Positions 5,914 through 13,987 of a stretch of DNA of 64,000 nt are shown piece after piece (the stretch's first letter is position 1; each line of letters begins with the position of its first letter). The DNA is from Tsuneonella suprasediminis. Lineage in GTDB: Bacteria > Pseudomonadota > Alphaproteobacteria > Sphingomonadales > Sphingomonadaceae. The notes below the pieces were generated by a model. The model searched no databases. It was given only the letters and a program-made list of their open reading frames with translations, and was not told where the DNA came from. The stretch covers positions 54,112 through 118,111 of the forward strand of contig NZ_RAHJ01000017.1 of the NCBI RefSeq assembly GCF_003605755.1, given 5' to 3'. The translations under genes and the position numbers were made by a program.

Positions 5914-8900
5914 TTGCGTATAACCTCGACCACAGTTTCGCTGATCGCTCTGGCCGTATGCGGCGCGCCCGCAGTGGCCGCCGCCGCCGATGCCGCACCT
6001 GTATCGCAGGGCACCCCGACGCCGACAACCGCACCGGAGGAAGACGATGCGGATGATTTCGCCAACGAAATTATCGTGACTGCCACCCGTTTGCCGGGTC
6101 AGGTCGATACCGATGTGCCTCCGGTGCTTGAACTCGCTGAAGCCGACATTGCGGCCTATGGTGCATCGTCGATCGACGATCTGATCTCACAGCTTTCCCC
6201 GCAGACCGGATCGGGGCGCGGGCGCGGAGGGCGTCCGGTGTTCCTCGTCAACGGTCAGCGGATTGCCAATTTCCGCGAATTTCGCCGTTACCCACCCGAA
6301 GCGATCCGCAAGGTCGAAGTGCTGCCTGAAGAAGTGGCGCTGAAATTCGGCTATCCCGCTGATGCACGAGTGGTGAACTTTATTCTGAAAAGCGATTTCG
6401 CCAACCGCGAGATAGAGGCGGAATATGGCATGCCAACACAAGGCGGGACCAGCACCGGGGAGGTGGAACTGTCGATGCTGCGGATTGCCGGGCCGAACCG
6501 GTTCAACGCCAGCGCTGAATATACCACCACTACGCCTCTGACCGAAGGGGAGCGCGGAGTGGTGCAGGCCGACGGCAGCGAACCCACGGTGGCCACCGAT
6601 CCGAACCCGGCGGATTATCGCACTCTGGTGGCGAAAAATCAGGAAATGGAAGGGAACCTCACCTGGACACGCGGGCTGGGCAAAGATGGGCTGGGCGGCC
6701 AGTTCACGATCAACGGTCAGGTCACGCGTAATGTAAAACGCAGCCTTTCCGGGCTCGACACGGTTCTGCTGACAGACGGTGTCGGCAACACCGCCCTGCG
6801 GACGCTCGATGCCGATCCGATCACGCGGCGTACCACCACCGATGCCTATTCGGTGGGCAGTTCGCTGGCGTTGCCGCTGGGCGCGTGGCAGTTCCAAACG
6901 ACACTGGACGCGACGCGCACCGACACCGACAGCCAGATCGACCGGCGACGCGATACCACGGCGCTGGTGGATGCCGCCGCGGCGGGAACGTTGGCGATCG
7001 ATGGCGATCTGCCGTCCGTCGCCTATGCGGGGCAGGATCGCGCGCTCAGCAAAGTCTATTCGGTGTCGAACAAGACCACATTGATTGGCAATCCGATCAC
7101 GTTGCCAGCGGGCGATGTCAGTATGACGCTGACGGCCGGGTATGACTGGACCCGGATCGACAGCACCGATACCCGCACCACCACCGGCGCGACGCAACTG
7201 ACGCGTGGCGATCTGTCGGGCGGGATTAATATCGGTGTTCCGATCAGCAGCACCCGGAACGATGTGCTGGCCGGGCTGGGCGATATCTCGCTCAACCTTT
7301 CGGGCGGGATCGATCACTTGTCCGACTTCGGCACGCTGACTAACTGGACGACCGGCATCAACTGGCGACCGACCGAGCGACTGGGGCTGCAGGCCAGCTA
7401 TATCGTGCGCGAAGCGGCACCGGGTCTCAGCCAGCTCGGCAACCCCACAGTGATCGATTACAATGTGCCGGTGTACGATTTCACCAATGGGACCACTGTG
7501 CTGGCCACAGTGACCAGCGGCGGCAATCCCAACCTGACAGCGGAAACCCAGCGCGACTGGAAACTGTCGGCCAATTACGACATCGACCTGTTCGACCGCA
7601 CAAGCTTCCGGGTCGAATATTTCAGCAATCATTCGACCAACACCACCAACAGTTTCCCGGTGCTGACCCCGGCGATCGAGGCGGCGTTCCCTGATCGGGT
7701 GACGCGGGCAGCCGACGGCACTTTGCTGGCGATCGATCAGCGTCCGGTGACCTTTGCGGAGGAAAACAGTTCGCGCATTCGCTATGGCGTCAACCTGTTC
7801 GGGCGATTTGGCAAAGCGAAGGAAGCTGAGCCAAGCGGCGACAGTGGCGGCGGGCGTGGCACCTCTGCCCCGGCCCCTGCTTCGCCACCGGCGGGCGAGG
7901 CCGGGCCTCCGCCGGGTGGGCAGGGCGCTGGTGGGCCGAGAAGTGTCGCTGCTTTCGATCCATCGCGCTTTGCCGCGATGCGGGCGCAATTCTGCGGCAC
8001 TCCCGAAGGGCAGGTGCCCGATATTTCCCAGCTTCCCGAACGGATGCAGGAACGTCTGAAGGGCGAAGACGGAAATGTCGATCCGGCCAAGGTGGCGCAG
8101 GCGCGCGAACGTATCTGTTCGGCCGATGGCGCGAATCCACGCCCGCAAATGGACCCGGCCCGGTTTGAAAAGCTGCGGATCGCGTTGTGCCCCGAACCGG
8201 GCAAGGAGCCCGATCTTACTGTTTTGCCGGAACGCGTGCTTGAACGGTTGAAGGGCCCCGACGGGCAGGTCGATCCGGCGCGGCTCAAGGCTTTGCAGCA
8301 GCGGCTGTGTTCGATGACCCCGCCCAGCGGTGCACCTGCGGGTGATGCCGCGAAGCAGGGTGGTCAGTCGGGCAATGGCGCGCGTGGAGGCAGTCGCGGT
8401 GGCGGGGTGCCTGGCTTTGGCCGGGGTGACGATGGGCGCGGACGGTGGAACCTCTCGCTCTATCACACGGTCGAGCTGACCAATCGCGTGCTGATCGCAC
8501 CGGGCGGGCCGGAACTCGATATGCTCAACGGCGATGCCACCGGCAGCGGCGGCACACCGCGCCATAAGCTGGAGCTGGAAGGCGGCCTGTTCCGCGGCGG
8601 TATCGGCGGCCGTCTGTCCGCCAATTACCAGAACGCGACGACCGTGAACGGCAGCGGACTGCCGGGGTCGAGCGATCTGCGGTTCGGTTCGCTGACGACG
8701 TTCAACCTGCGCGTGTTTATGGACCTCGCTCAGCAAGACTGGCTGACCGGCGGGGGCGATCCAGGCTTCTGGAAGGGCTGGCGGATGTCGCTGCGGGCAG
8801 ACAACCTGTTCGATACGCGCCAGAAAGTGACCGATTCCACTGGAACAGTTCCGCTGCGCTATCAGCCCGCATTGATCGATCCGGTCGGGCGGTTCGTGGA

Positions 8901-8925
8901 AATCGAATTCCGCAAGGTGTTCTAA
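5914..8925 (+). CDS. TonB-dependent outer-membrane receptor with a duplicated Cys-containing insert
   Basis: The 1003-residue protein has an N-terminal signal-like stretch (VSLIALAVCGAPAVAAAADA), a plug (residues about 60-165, with GASSIDDLISQL and GGRPVFLVNGQRIANF) and a long barrel ending in SLRADNLFDTRQ and a terminal Phe (EIEFRKVF), typical of outer-membrane beta-barrels. The start is TTG; no in-frame ATG fits. Residues about 640-850 form a Gly/Pro/Ala-rich insertion with two tandem modules of about 55 residues (682 and 746), each with two cysteines. Gly-rich members of this family are frequent in sphingomonads. The ligand is unknown; no transporter or regulator lies next to it. Confidence 0.9.
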   Translation: MRITSTTVSLIALAVCGAPAVAAAADAAPVSQGTPTPTTAPEEDDADDFANEIIVTATRLPGQVDTDVPPVLELAEADIAAYGASSIDDLISQLSPQTGSGRGRGGRPVFLVNGQRIANFREFRRYPPEAIRKVEVLPEEVALKFGYPADARVVNFILKSDFANREIEAEYGMPTQGGTSTGEVELSMLRIAGPNRFNASAEYTTTTPLTEGERGVVQADGSEPTVATDPNPADYRTLVAKNQEMEGNLTWTRGLGKDGLGGQFTINGQVTRNVKRSLSGLDTVLLTDGVGNTALRTLDADPITRRTTTDAYSVGSSLALPLGAWQFQTTLDATRTDTDSQIDRRRDTTALVDAAAAGTLAIDGDLPSVAYAGQDRALSKVYSVSNKTTLIGNPITLPAGDVSMTLTAGYDWTRIDSTDTRTTTGATQLTRGDLSGGINIGVPISSTRNDVLAGLGDISLNLSGGIDHLSDFGTLTNWTTGINWRPTERLGLQASYIVREAAPGLSQLGNPTVIDYNVPVYDFTNGTTVLATVTSGGNPNLTAETQRDWKLSANYDIDLFDRTSFRVEYFSNHSTNTTNSFPVLTPAIEAAFPDRVTRAADGTLLAIDQRPVTFAEENSSRIRYGVNLFGRFGKAKEAEPSGDSGGGRGTSAPAPASPPAGEAGPPPGGQGAGGPRSVAAFDPSRFAAMRAQFCGTPEGQVPDISQLPERMQERLKGEDGNVDPAKVAQARERICSADGANPRPQMDPARFEKLRIALCPEPGKEPDLTVLPERVLERLKGPDGQVDPARLKALQQRLCSMTPPSGAPAGDAAKQGGQSGNGARGGSRGGGVPGFGRGDDGRGRWNLSLYHTVELTNRVLIAPGGPELDMLNGDATGSGGTPRHKLELEGGLFRGGIGGRLSANYQNATTVNGSGLPGSSDLRFGSLTTFNLRVFMDLAQQDWLTGGGDPGFWKGWRMSLRADNLFDTRQKVTDSTGTVPLRYQPALIDPVGRFVEIEFRKVF

Positions 8926-8932
8926 AAGAACG

Positions 8933-8945
8933 CCCCGTCATGGGG
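8933..8945. terminator. Weak stem-loop between convergent genes
   Basis: CCCC, loop GTCAT, GGGG lies between the receptor and mipZ stops. On the minus strand it is followed by a T-rich run (GTTCTTTT), so it could end mipZ transcription. The stem is only 4 bp. Confidence 0.3.
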
Positions 8946-8986
8946 AGGCATGGTTGCTTGCCGGTACGCAATGCCCGGCGATGCCG

Positions 8987-9979
8987 CTATGCCTCCACCC
9001 GTGTCGGGCAAAGCGTTTCCAGAACCGCGCGTACATAATTGTCGCGGGTGCGGTTCAGTACCGGTGCGCGGCGTGCGGGGGCAGTCTCGGAACGATGCGG
9101 CGTGGCGGTTTCCGGCGGTTCGGGCAGATCGAAGGTCGCCAGAACGCGGTCGATTTCCTGCCTGCCTTTGCGTGCGTGTTTCCGCAGTTGGGGAATCAGA
9201 GGGATATCGGCCATAGTAAGCCCGAATTGCAGCAGGCCGCGATAGGCCACCCGTTCACTCAGCCCTTCCGCGATCCGCAAGTTATAGCTTTCGGATAGCT
9301 GAAGCAGCCCCGCGCCGATCCGTTCCATCTGAGCGGAATCGACCGACCGCACACGATTGCGGGCCACCACCCATTCCGCCTGCCTCAATCCGCGCGCAAG
9401 CTGTTCCGCGCGCAAGGCAAGGACTGTCCGGGCAAAGGCGCTCGGTTCGCGCAGTTCATGTGTCACGGGATCGAAATGGCCCAGAGCATCGAGATCGTAA
9501 TGCGACGCACTGATCGGAGTGACGAGGCTATCGGCCAAGGCAATCGCACGCCGCGCCTGCGGGCAGTCGCGCCCGGCCACGTCGATAATCACGACATCGA
9601 TTTCGGTGCCGAGGCGGGCGATTTCCTGCTGCAGCATGGCGGTGCTGGTATTATCGATGCGGATCGACCGGATCGCAGGCAGTTTTGCATTCAGACAATG
9701 GGCGGTGGCGTGGCGCGCCTCCAGTGTGCGCGACAGGCTGCGCTGGCGGGCGTCGAGGTCCACCGCCAGCACCCGCAAACCACGCGATGCCAGCGCTACG
9801 CCCGCCTGAAAAGCCATCGTGGTCTTGCCCACGCCGCCTTTTTCATTGGCGAACGTAATCACATGGCCATGCGGTAAACGGTTACGGGATATTTCTTCGA
9901 GTATCCGTTCCGGACATTCCCCGTTTCCGTATATATCCGGAAATGCATCGGTCCGATGCATCGTGTAATCGTACTTCAT
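8987..9979 (-). CDS. mipZ: MipZ-like division-plane positioning ATPase (ParA/MinD superfamily)
   Basis: The 330-residue protein has a deviant Walker A (NEKGGVGKTT), LDARQRSLSRTLE after the second strand, VVIIDVAGRDC as Walker B, and the MipZ-typical LGHFDPVTHELREPSAFA, EWVVARNRV and ERVAYRGLLQFGLTMADI. In Caulobacter, MipZ forms a bipolar gradient with ParB and inhibits FtsZ away from midcell. I chose the ATG at 9979, preceded by AGGGGTGGGGG, over an upstream GTG at 10009. It has N-terminal (about 45) and C-terminal (about 60, Pro/Arg/Thr-rich) extensions relative to Caulobacter MipZ. Upstream GANTC and DnaA-like motifs suggest cell-cycle control. Confidence 0.85.
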   Translation of the reverse strand: MKYDYTMHRTDAFPDIYGNGECPERILEEISRNRLPHGHVITFANEKGGVGKTTMAFQAGVALASRGLRVLAVDLDARQRSLSRTLEARHATAHCLNAKLPAIRSIRIDNTSTAMLQQEIARLGTEIDVVIIDVAGRDCPQARRAIALADSLVTPISASHYDLDALGHFDPVTHELREPSAFARTVLALRAEQLARGLRQAEWVVARNRVRSVDSAQMERIGAGLLQLSESYNLRIAEGLSERVAYRGLLQFGLTMADIPLIPQLRKHARKGRQEIDRVLATFDLPEPPETATPHRSETAPARRAPVLNRTRDNYVRAVLETLCPTRVEA

Positions 9980-10002
9980 CGCGCCCCCACCCCTGGCTTG
10001 GC

Positions 10003-10061
10003 GAATCACTTCACGGTTGAGCCATTGTCCCGTAATCCAGAGTTATCCACAAGCTAGAGTC
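10003..10061 (-). promoter_or_regulatory. mipZ upstream region with GANTC and DnaA-like motifs
   Basis: Within 85 bases upstream of mipZ lie two GANTC sites (GAATC at 10003-10007, GAGTC at 10057-10061), a perfect DnaA-box sequence TTATCCACA (10043-10051) and a weaker TAATCCAGA (10033-10041). A possible minus-strand promoter reads TTGTGG, 17 bases, GACAAT, its -35 overlapping the DnaA-like box. GANTC is the CcrM methylation site of alphaproteobacteria, and CcrM methylation activates mipZ in Caulobacter. Confidence 0.5.
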
Positions 10062-10183
10062 TCTGAAAAACCGAGATAATTCGCCTTTATTGCGAACAGG
10101 CGGCTGAATTCATTGACGAACAATTTTGCACTTGCGAACCAATCCCTTCCCAATTTCGCTGCGAAACCTATCTTGGCGCGCAT

Positions 10184-12139
10184 ATGAGCCGCACAGAAGC
10201 CGGATCCCCGCCAGACCCCAGAGGTGCCGAACGCTTCAACGAGGAGCGGGCGACTTTTGTTGTCAAAGGCTCCAGCCAGCCCGATCTCGCGGCAGGGGTA
10301 GCGGCGATCCGCGACACGGTTAAAACCTTAAAGCCGGTTCCGGGCGTCTATCGTATGCTCGATGCGCGTGGCGACGTGCTCTATGTCGGTAAGGCGCGGG
10401 CGCTGAAGAACCGGGTGACGAACTACACGCAAGTGCAGAACCTGACCAACCGCTTGCAACGCATGGTCAGCCAGACCCGCCGGATGGAAATCGTCACCAC
10501 CAATTCGGAAGCCGAGGCGCTGCTGCTGGAAGCGCAGCTCATCAAGCGCTACCGCCCGGCGTATAATGTGCTGCTACGAGACGATAAATCGTTTCCGTTC
10601 ATCCTGCTGCGCGCCGATCACGATTTCCCACGGATCATGAAGCATCGCGGGGCACGGCGGGCGAAGGGGAATTACTACGGCCCCTTTGCCAGCGCGGGCA
10701 GTGTCAACACCACGATCAACGCGCTGCAGAAACTGTTCCTGCTGCGGAGCTGCACCGACGGATTCTTCTCCCGTCGTGACCGCCCGTGCCTGCTTTATCA
10801 GATCAAGCGGTGCAGTGCGCCGTGCGTCGGGCGGATCGATGAAGCGGGCTATGCCGAACTGGTGCAGCAGGCGAAGGATTTTCTCGGCGGCAAATCGGGC
10901 GCGGTGCAGGCCCAGATCGAAGCGCAGATGGAACAGGCGGCTGCGGCGCTCGACTTCGAACGGGCGGCGATGCTGCGCGACCGGCTGCGCGCTGCCACTG
11001 CGATTCAGGGCAGCCAGGCGATCAATGCCGCCGGGGTGGGCGATGCCGATGTTTTCGCAATGGCAAGCAAAGGCGGCCATATCGGAGTGCAGGCGTTTTT
11101 CGTGCGCGGCGGGCAGAACTGGGGCCACCGGGCATTCTTCCCCAGCCACACCGACGGGCTGAGCGAGGCAGAGGTTATGTCCAGCTTCCTCGCGCAGTTT
11201 TACGAAGAAGTTCCTCCGGCGAAAAACATCCTCGTCGATCGCGATTTGCCCGATCGCGATCTGTTGCAAGAGGCATTTTGCGAAGCGGCGGGGCACCGGG
11301 TGGACATCTCTGTTCCGCAGCGGGGCGACCGGCGGCGGCTGATGGAACAGGCCAGCCGCAATGCGGTGGAAGCGCTCGACCGCAGACTGGCCGAAAGCGG
11401 CACCCGTGCGCAGATCGGGCGCCAACTGGCCGAATTCCTTGAACTGCCCGAACCACCGCAGCGGATCGAAGTGTACGACAACAGCCATATTCAGGGTGCC
11501 AAGGCAGTGGGCGCGATGATCGTTGCCGGGCCAGAGGGCTTTGTGAAAGGGCAATATCGCAAGTTCAACATTCGCAGCGCGCAGACGAACGACGATTTCG
11601 GGATGATGCGCGAAGTGATGCAGCGCCGCTTCGCCCGCGCGCTGGAGGATGACCCCGACCATACGACGAGCGGTGAAGATGGCACGTGGCCCGATCTGGT
11701 GCTGATCGACGGCGGCAAAGGCCAGATGAGCACCGTGCGCGACACGCTGGAGGAAATGGGGATCGAGGATGTGCCGCTGATCGCCATCGCCAAGGGGCCG
11801 CACCACGGGCGCGAAGGGCGCGAGGTGTTCCACTTCCCCGATGGGCGAGAGAAGACACTGCCGGTCAATTCGCCGCTGCTGTTCTATCTCCAGACCTTGC
11901 GCGACGAAGTGCACCGCTATGTGATCGGCGCCCACCGCGCCAAACGCAGCCGCGCGATCACCGCATCGCCGCTGGACGAGATCCCCGGCATTGGCCCCAA
12001 CCGCAAACGCGCGCTGCTGCTGCATTTCGGCACAGCAGGCAAAGTGCGCGCCGCCGCACTGGAAGACCTCAAACGCACGCCGGGCATCAGCGCAGGCGTG
12101 GCGCAGAAGATATGGGATTTCTACCACCCCGGCGGGTGA
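10184..12139 (+). CDS. uvrC: Excinuclease ABC subunit C
   Basis: The 651-residue protein has all UvrC parts in order: a GIY-YIG nuclease near residues 55-130 (PGVYRMLDARGDVLYVGKA), the UVR motif with DFERAAMLRDRL near 260, the RNase-H-like nuclease (EVYDNSHIQG, DDFGMMREVMQRRF, DLVLIDGGKGQ) and C-terminal helix-hairpin-helix motifs (LDEIPGIGPNRKRALLLHFG). UvrC makes the 3' and 5' incisions in nucleotide excision repair. The N-terminus is about 40 residues longer than in many homologues. It is diverged from mipZ and followed by a repeat block. Confidence 0.97.
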   Translation: MSRTEAGSPPDPRGAERFNEERATFVVKGSSQPDLAAGVAAIRDTVKTLKPVPGVYRMLDARGDVLYVGKARALKNRVTNYTQVQNLTNRLQRMVSQTRRMEIVTTNSEAEALLLEAQLIKRYRPAYNVLLRDDKSFPFILLRADHDFPRIMKHRGARRAKGNYYGPFASAGSVNTTINALQKLFLLRSCTDGFFSRRDRPCLLYQIKRCSAPCVGRIDEAGYAELVQQAKDFLGGKSGAVQAQIEAQMEQAAAALDFERAAMLRDRLRAATAIQGSQAINAAGVGDADVFAMASKGGHIGVQAFFVRGGQNWGHRAFFPSHTDGLSEAEVMSSFLAQFYEEVPPAKNILVDRDLPDRDLLQEAFCEAAGHRVDISVPQRGDRRRLMEQASRNAVEALDRRLAESGTRAQIGRQLAEFLELPEPPQRIEVYDNSHIQGAKAVGAMIVAGPEGFVKGQYRKFNIRSAQTNDDFGMMREVMQRRFARALEDDPDHTTSGEDGTWPDLVLIDGGKGQMSTVRDTLEEMGIEDVPLIAIAKGPHHGREGREVFHFPDGREKTLPVNSPLLFYLQTLRDEVHRYVIGAHRAKRSRAITASPLDEIPGIGPNRKRALLLHFGTAGKVRAAALEDLKRTPGISAGVAQKIWDFYHPGG

Positions 12140-12159
12140 ACGATGTTGGTGGGTTGGCA

Positions 12160-12195
12160 GAACAGCGGGGCCCCGGATCAAGTCCGGGGCGACGT
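12160..12195 (+). repeat. Partial copy of the 88-bp dispersed element
   Basis: AGCGGGGCCCCGGATCA and GTCCGGGGCGACG match the right half of the full 88-bp copies at 35139 and 35871 (one internal difference). It starts about 20 bases after uvrC and its GGGGCCCCGGAT/ATCCGGGGCCCC-like core could also act as a terminator. Confidence 0.7.
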
Positions 12196-12225
12196 GTGGG
12201 ATGGCTTCACTCATCCCGCCAACAC

Positions 12226-12348
12226 TCGTCATTGCGAGGAGCCGCAGGCGACGTGGCAATCCATGGACCGCCCTTTGTCTCCACCACAACCGGCGCGATG
12301 GGCGGGACTGTCGGGTCATGGATTGCTTCACTGCGTTCGCAATGACGA
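12226..12348. repeat. Palindromic intergenic element (REP/MITE-like), about 123 bp
   Basis: The ends TCGTCATTGCGA and TCGCAATGACGA are exact reverse complements, and the inner GGCAATCCATG/CATGGATTGC also pair. Elements with CGTCATTGCGAGGAGC ends are widespread in alphaproteobacterial intergenic DNA. Further copies of the left arm are at 35267, 35459, 35651 and, diverged, at 57945. Confidence 0.8.
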
Positions 12349-12775
12349 GTGGGTAGGTGGGTGCCCGAGGTCTGAGATAGCGCGGTCGGCAGTTGCCAGA
12401 GTTGGCTTCGTGGGGGCACTGGCAATTGCTTCCGCTGAGATGGAGGCGGAAGACCGCTCCAAATATCTTCCAATCCCCGCGGCCCCACCGTCAACCCGGC
12501 CTTGAGCCGGGGGCCAGCTTCCTGGGCGCTGCGCTGGCAGGGCGCCGCCATTCCGGTGCGCGGCATGGGGGCGGAAGCCGTGCGTCGCTTTCCTACAATG
12601 GGTCGACGGGCGTATTCACCGCTGCATGGCGCGCGCGACAATCAATTTTCGGCAGGTGGAAAAGTCACGCATCCCGGCGATTTGGGCGAATTCGAAGTCC
12701 ACACGCGAACGCACTCTCACCGGAGGAAAGTCACACCTTTCAAAACTGCGAGATGCGGTCCATCGATTTGTGACC
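12349..12775. other. Non-coding remainder of the uvrC-GGDEF gap
   Basis: No gene is supported here. It holds a diverged piece related to the 88-bp element (12488-12545, GTCAACCCGGCCTTGAGCC and GGGGGCCAGCTTC) and, at 12674-12763, a segment homologous to 50926-51052. Confidence 0.5.
12674..12763 (-). repeat. Dispersed homologous segment, copy A
   Basis: Read on the minus strand it begins ATGGACCGC, then TTTTGAAA, TGTGACTTTC and later TGTGGACTTCG. The same blocks in the same order occur at 50926-51052; 31 of the first 38 bases are identical and ungapped. In one shared frame both read WTA..SFE.CDF and later VDF.FA. Confidence 0.6.
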
Positions 12776-13681
12776 TTACCAGCCCACTGCCATGCCCCAC
12801 CGCTGGTGGTGAGCTTCGGCCCGTTCGAGACGGTTGCGACCCCGCGCCTTGGCATTGACCAGTGCCAGTTCGGCGGCGCGCAAGGTGGCGTCGGGGCTGC
12901 TGCCGAACGGAGCGAGCCCGGCACTTGCGGTCAGGTGCAGGTGGCTGTGGCCAGTGGGCGATGCCGCATCAAGCGCTTCCAGAATCCGGTAGCACGCGCT
13001 GGCCGCTTCGGTTTCGGCGGTTTCGGTCAGCAGCACACCGAACGTGCCGCCTGCAATGCGGCTGAGAATGTCGTCTGGCCCCAGCAGTTTCTGCATCAGG
13101 TGAGCGAAGGCGACCAGCACGCGGTCACCTCCACTGTGGCCGTGACGCAAGTTGAGGGTCCGCAAGTGATCCAGATCGAACAGCGCCACATGGCCATGCG
13201 CCCCGGCATCGATCAGGTGGTGCAGCATCCGCACGAACGCGTCGCGATTGCTGAGATGGGTCAGCGGATCGGTCATCGCTGCGGTGAACAACTGGTCTTC
13301 CAATGCGCGGCGATCGTCGATCGAACGCAGCAGGCCGACTGTGCCGCCGTCGCACGGCAAGGGGCCGAGCTTGAGTTCGAACCATTGCCGATCGCCGTTC
13401 TGCACTTGCGCCAGCACTTCGATCCAGCCGCTGTCTTCGATCTCGCCCGCCTGCACTGCGCGATGGGCTTCCATCACCGTATGGGCGCACGACGGATGCA
13501 ACAGTTCGAGCAAATGCCGACCGACCGGATCGCCTGCGAATGCGAGGCCCAGCCGTGCGCTGGCGGGCGATGCATGCACCACCCGTCCGCGCCGGTCGAG
13601 CTTGAGCACGAGATCGCGCGCGCTGCCTGCCACCAGTCGATAAAGTGCCGTGCATTCACCCGGCGAGAAATCACCCCACAT
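12776..13681 (-). CDS. PAS-like plus degenerate GGDEF domain protein
   Basis: The 301-residue protein has an N-terminal PAS-like sensor (residues about 10-120; DLVLKLDRRGRVVHASPASA) and a C-terminal GGDEF domain (TDPLTHLSNRDAFVRMLHHL, FDLDHLRTLNLRHGHSGGDR). The active-site loop reads AGGTF instead of GGDEF/GGEEF and there is no RxxD inhibitory site five residues upstream, so diguanylate cyclase activity is unlikely; it may bind GTP or act by contact. I prefer the ATG at 13681, preceded by AGGGG, to a TTG at 13711. The neighbouring upstream gene encodes a PilZ-HTH fusion, so both may belong to c-di-GMP-type signalling. Confidence 0.85.
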   Translation of the reverse strand: MWGDFSPGECTALYRLVAGSARDLVLKLDRRGRVVHASPASARLGLAFAGDPVGRHLLELLHPSCAHTVMEAHRAVQAGEIEDSGWIEVLAQVQNGDRQWFELKLGPLPCDGGTVGLLRSIDDRRALEDQLFTAAMTDPLTHLSNRDAFVRMLHHLIDAGAHGHVALFDLDHLRTLNLRHGHSGGDRVLVAFAHLMQKLLGPDDILSRIAGGTFGVLLTETAETEAASACYRILEALDAASPTGHSHLHLTASAGLAPFGSSPDATLRAAELALVNAKARGRNRLERAEAHHQRWGMAVGW

Positions 13682-13820
13682 GCGAAACCGTGCCCCTGTT
13701 CGCCTGGCCAAAGAACGCGAATCGGTCGCCCCTCTGGTCCGTTTGTCCCATTCGCGCGCTTTGCAGCTAACGCGCCCGGCGGTGGGGCTATGCCCACTGT
13801 CGGGATCAGCGAAAAGCGGG

Positions 13821-13886
13821 TTAGTGTGGCGTTAGGCTGTGATTAACCTAATGAATATCCACAATAATTTGCGTTTCGTTAACCAT
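13821..13886. promoter_or_regulatory. Cluster of CtrA-like half-sites upstream of the GGDEF gene
   Basis: TTAG-N7-TTAG-N7-TTAA (13821-13846) places three half-sites at an exact 11-bp period, and TTAACCAT lies at 13879-13886. CtrA recognises TTAA-N7-TTAA and TTAACCAT. The cluster is about 140-205 bases upstream of the gene starting at 13681, within a 306-base gap (13682-13987) that shows no gene. Confidence 0.45.
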
Positions 13887-13987
13887 CCCGGTCTTGTCCG
13901 AACAGGCTGGGTCGAGGCAAGGGAAATTTGCGGGCGTGGGTCTGTTTGCGCGGGCTGGAGCGCGATGATCGCTGCTGACTGCGCCGG

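Noticed and set aside
6187..8736. Long open frame (849 codons) antisense to the TonB-dependent receptor
   Set aside because: It is a GC-rich shadow of a clearly recognisable receptor; its translation shows no motif and has Arg/His/Ala-rich shadow composition.
10033..10051. Replication origin
   Set aside because: Only two DnaA-like boxes, no AT-rich unwinding region or parAB/hemE context; promoter regulation of mipZ is simpler.
12207..12641. Minus-strand frame across the repeat block after uvrC
   Set aside because: It crosses the palindromic and 88-bp-related elements and has no ribosome site or similarity.
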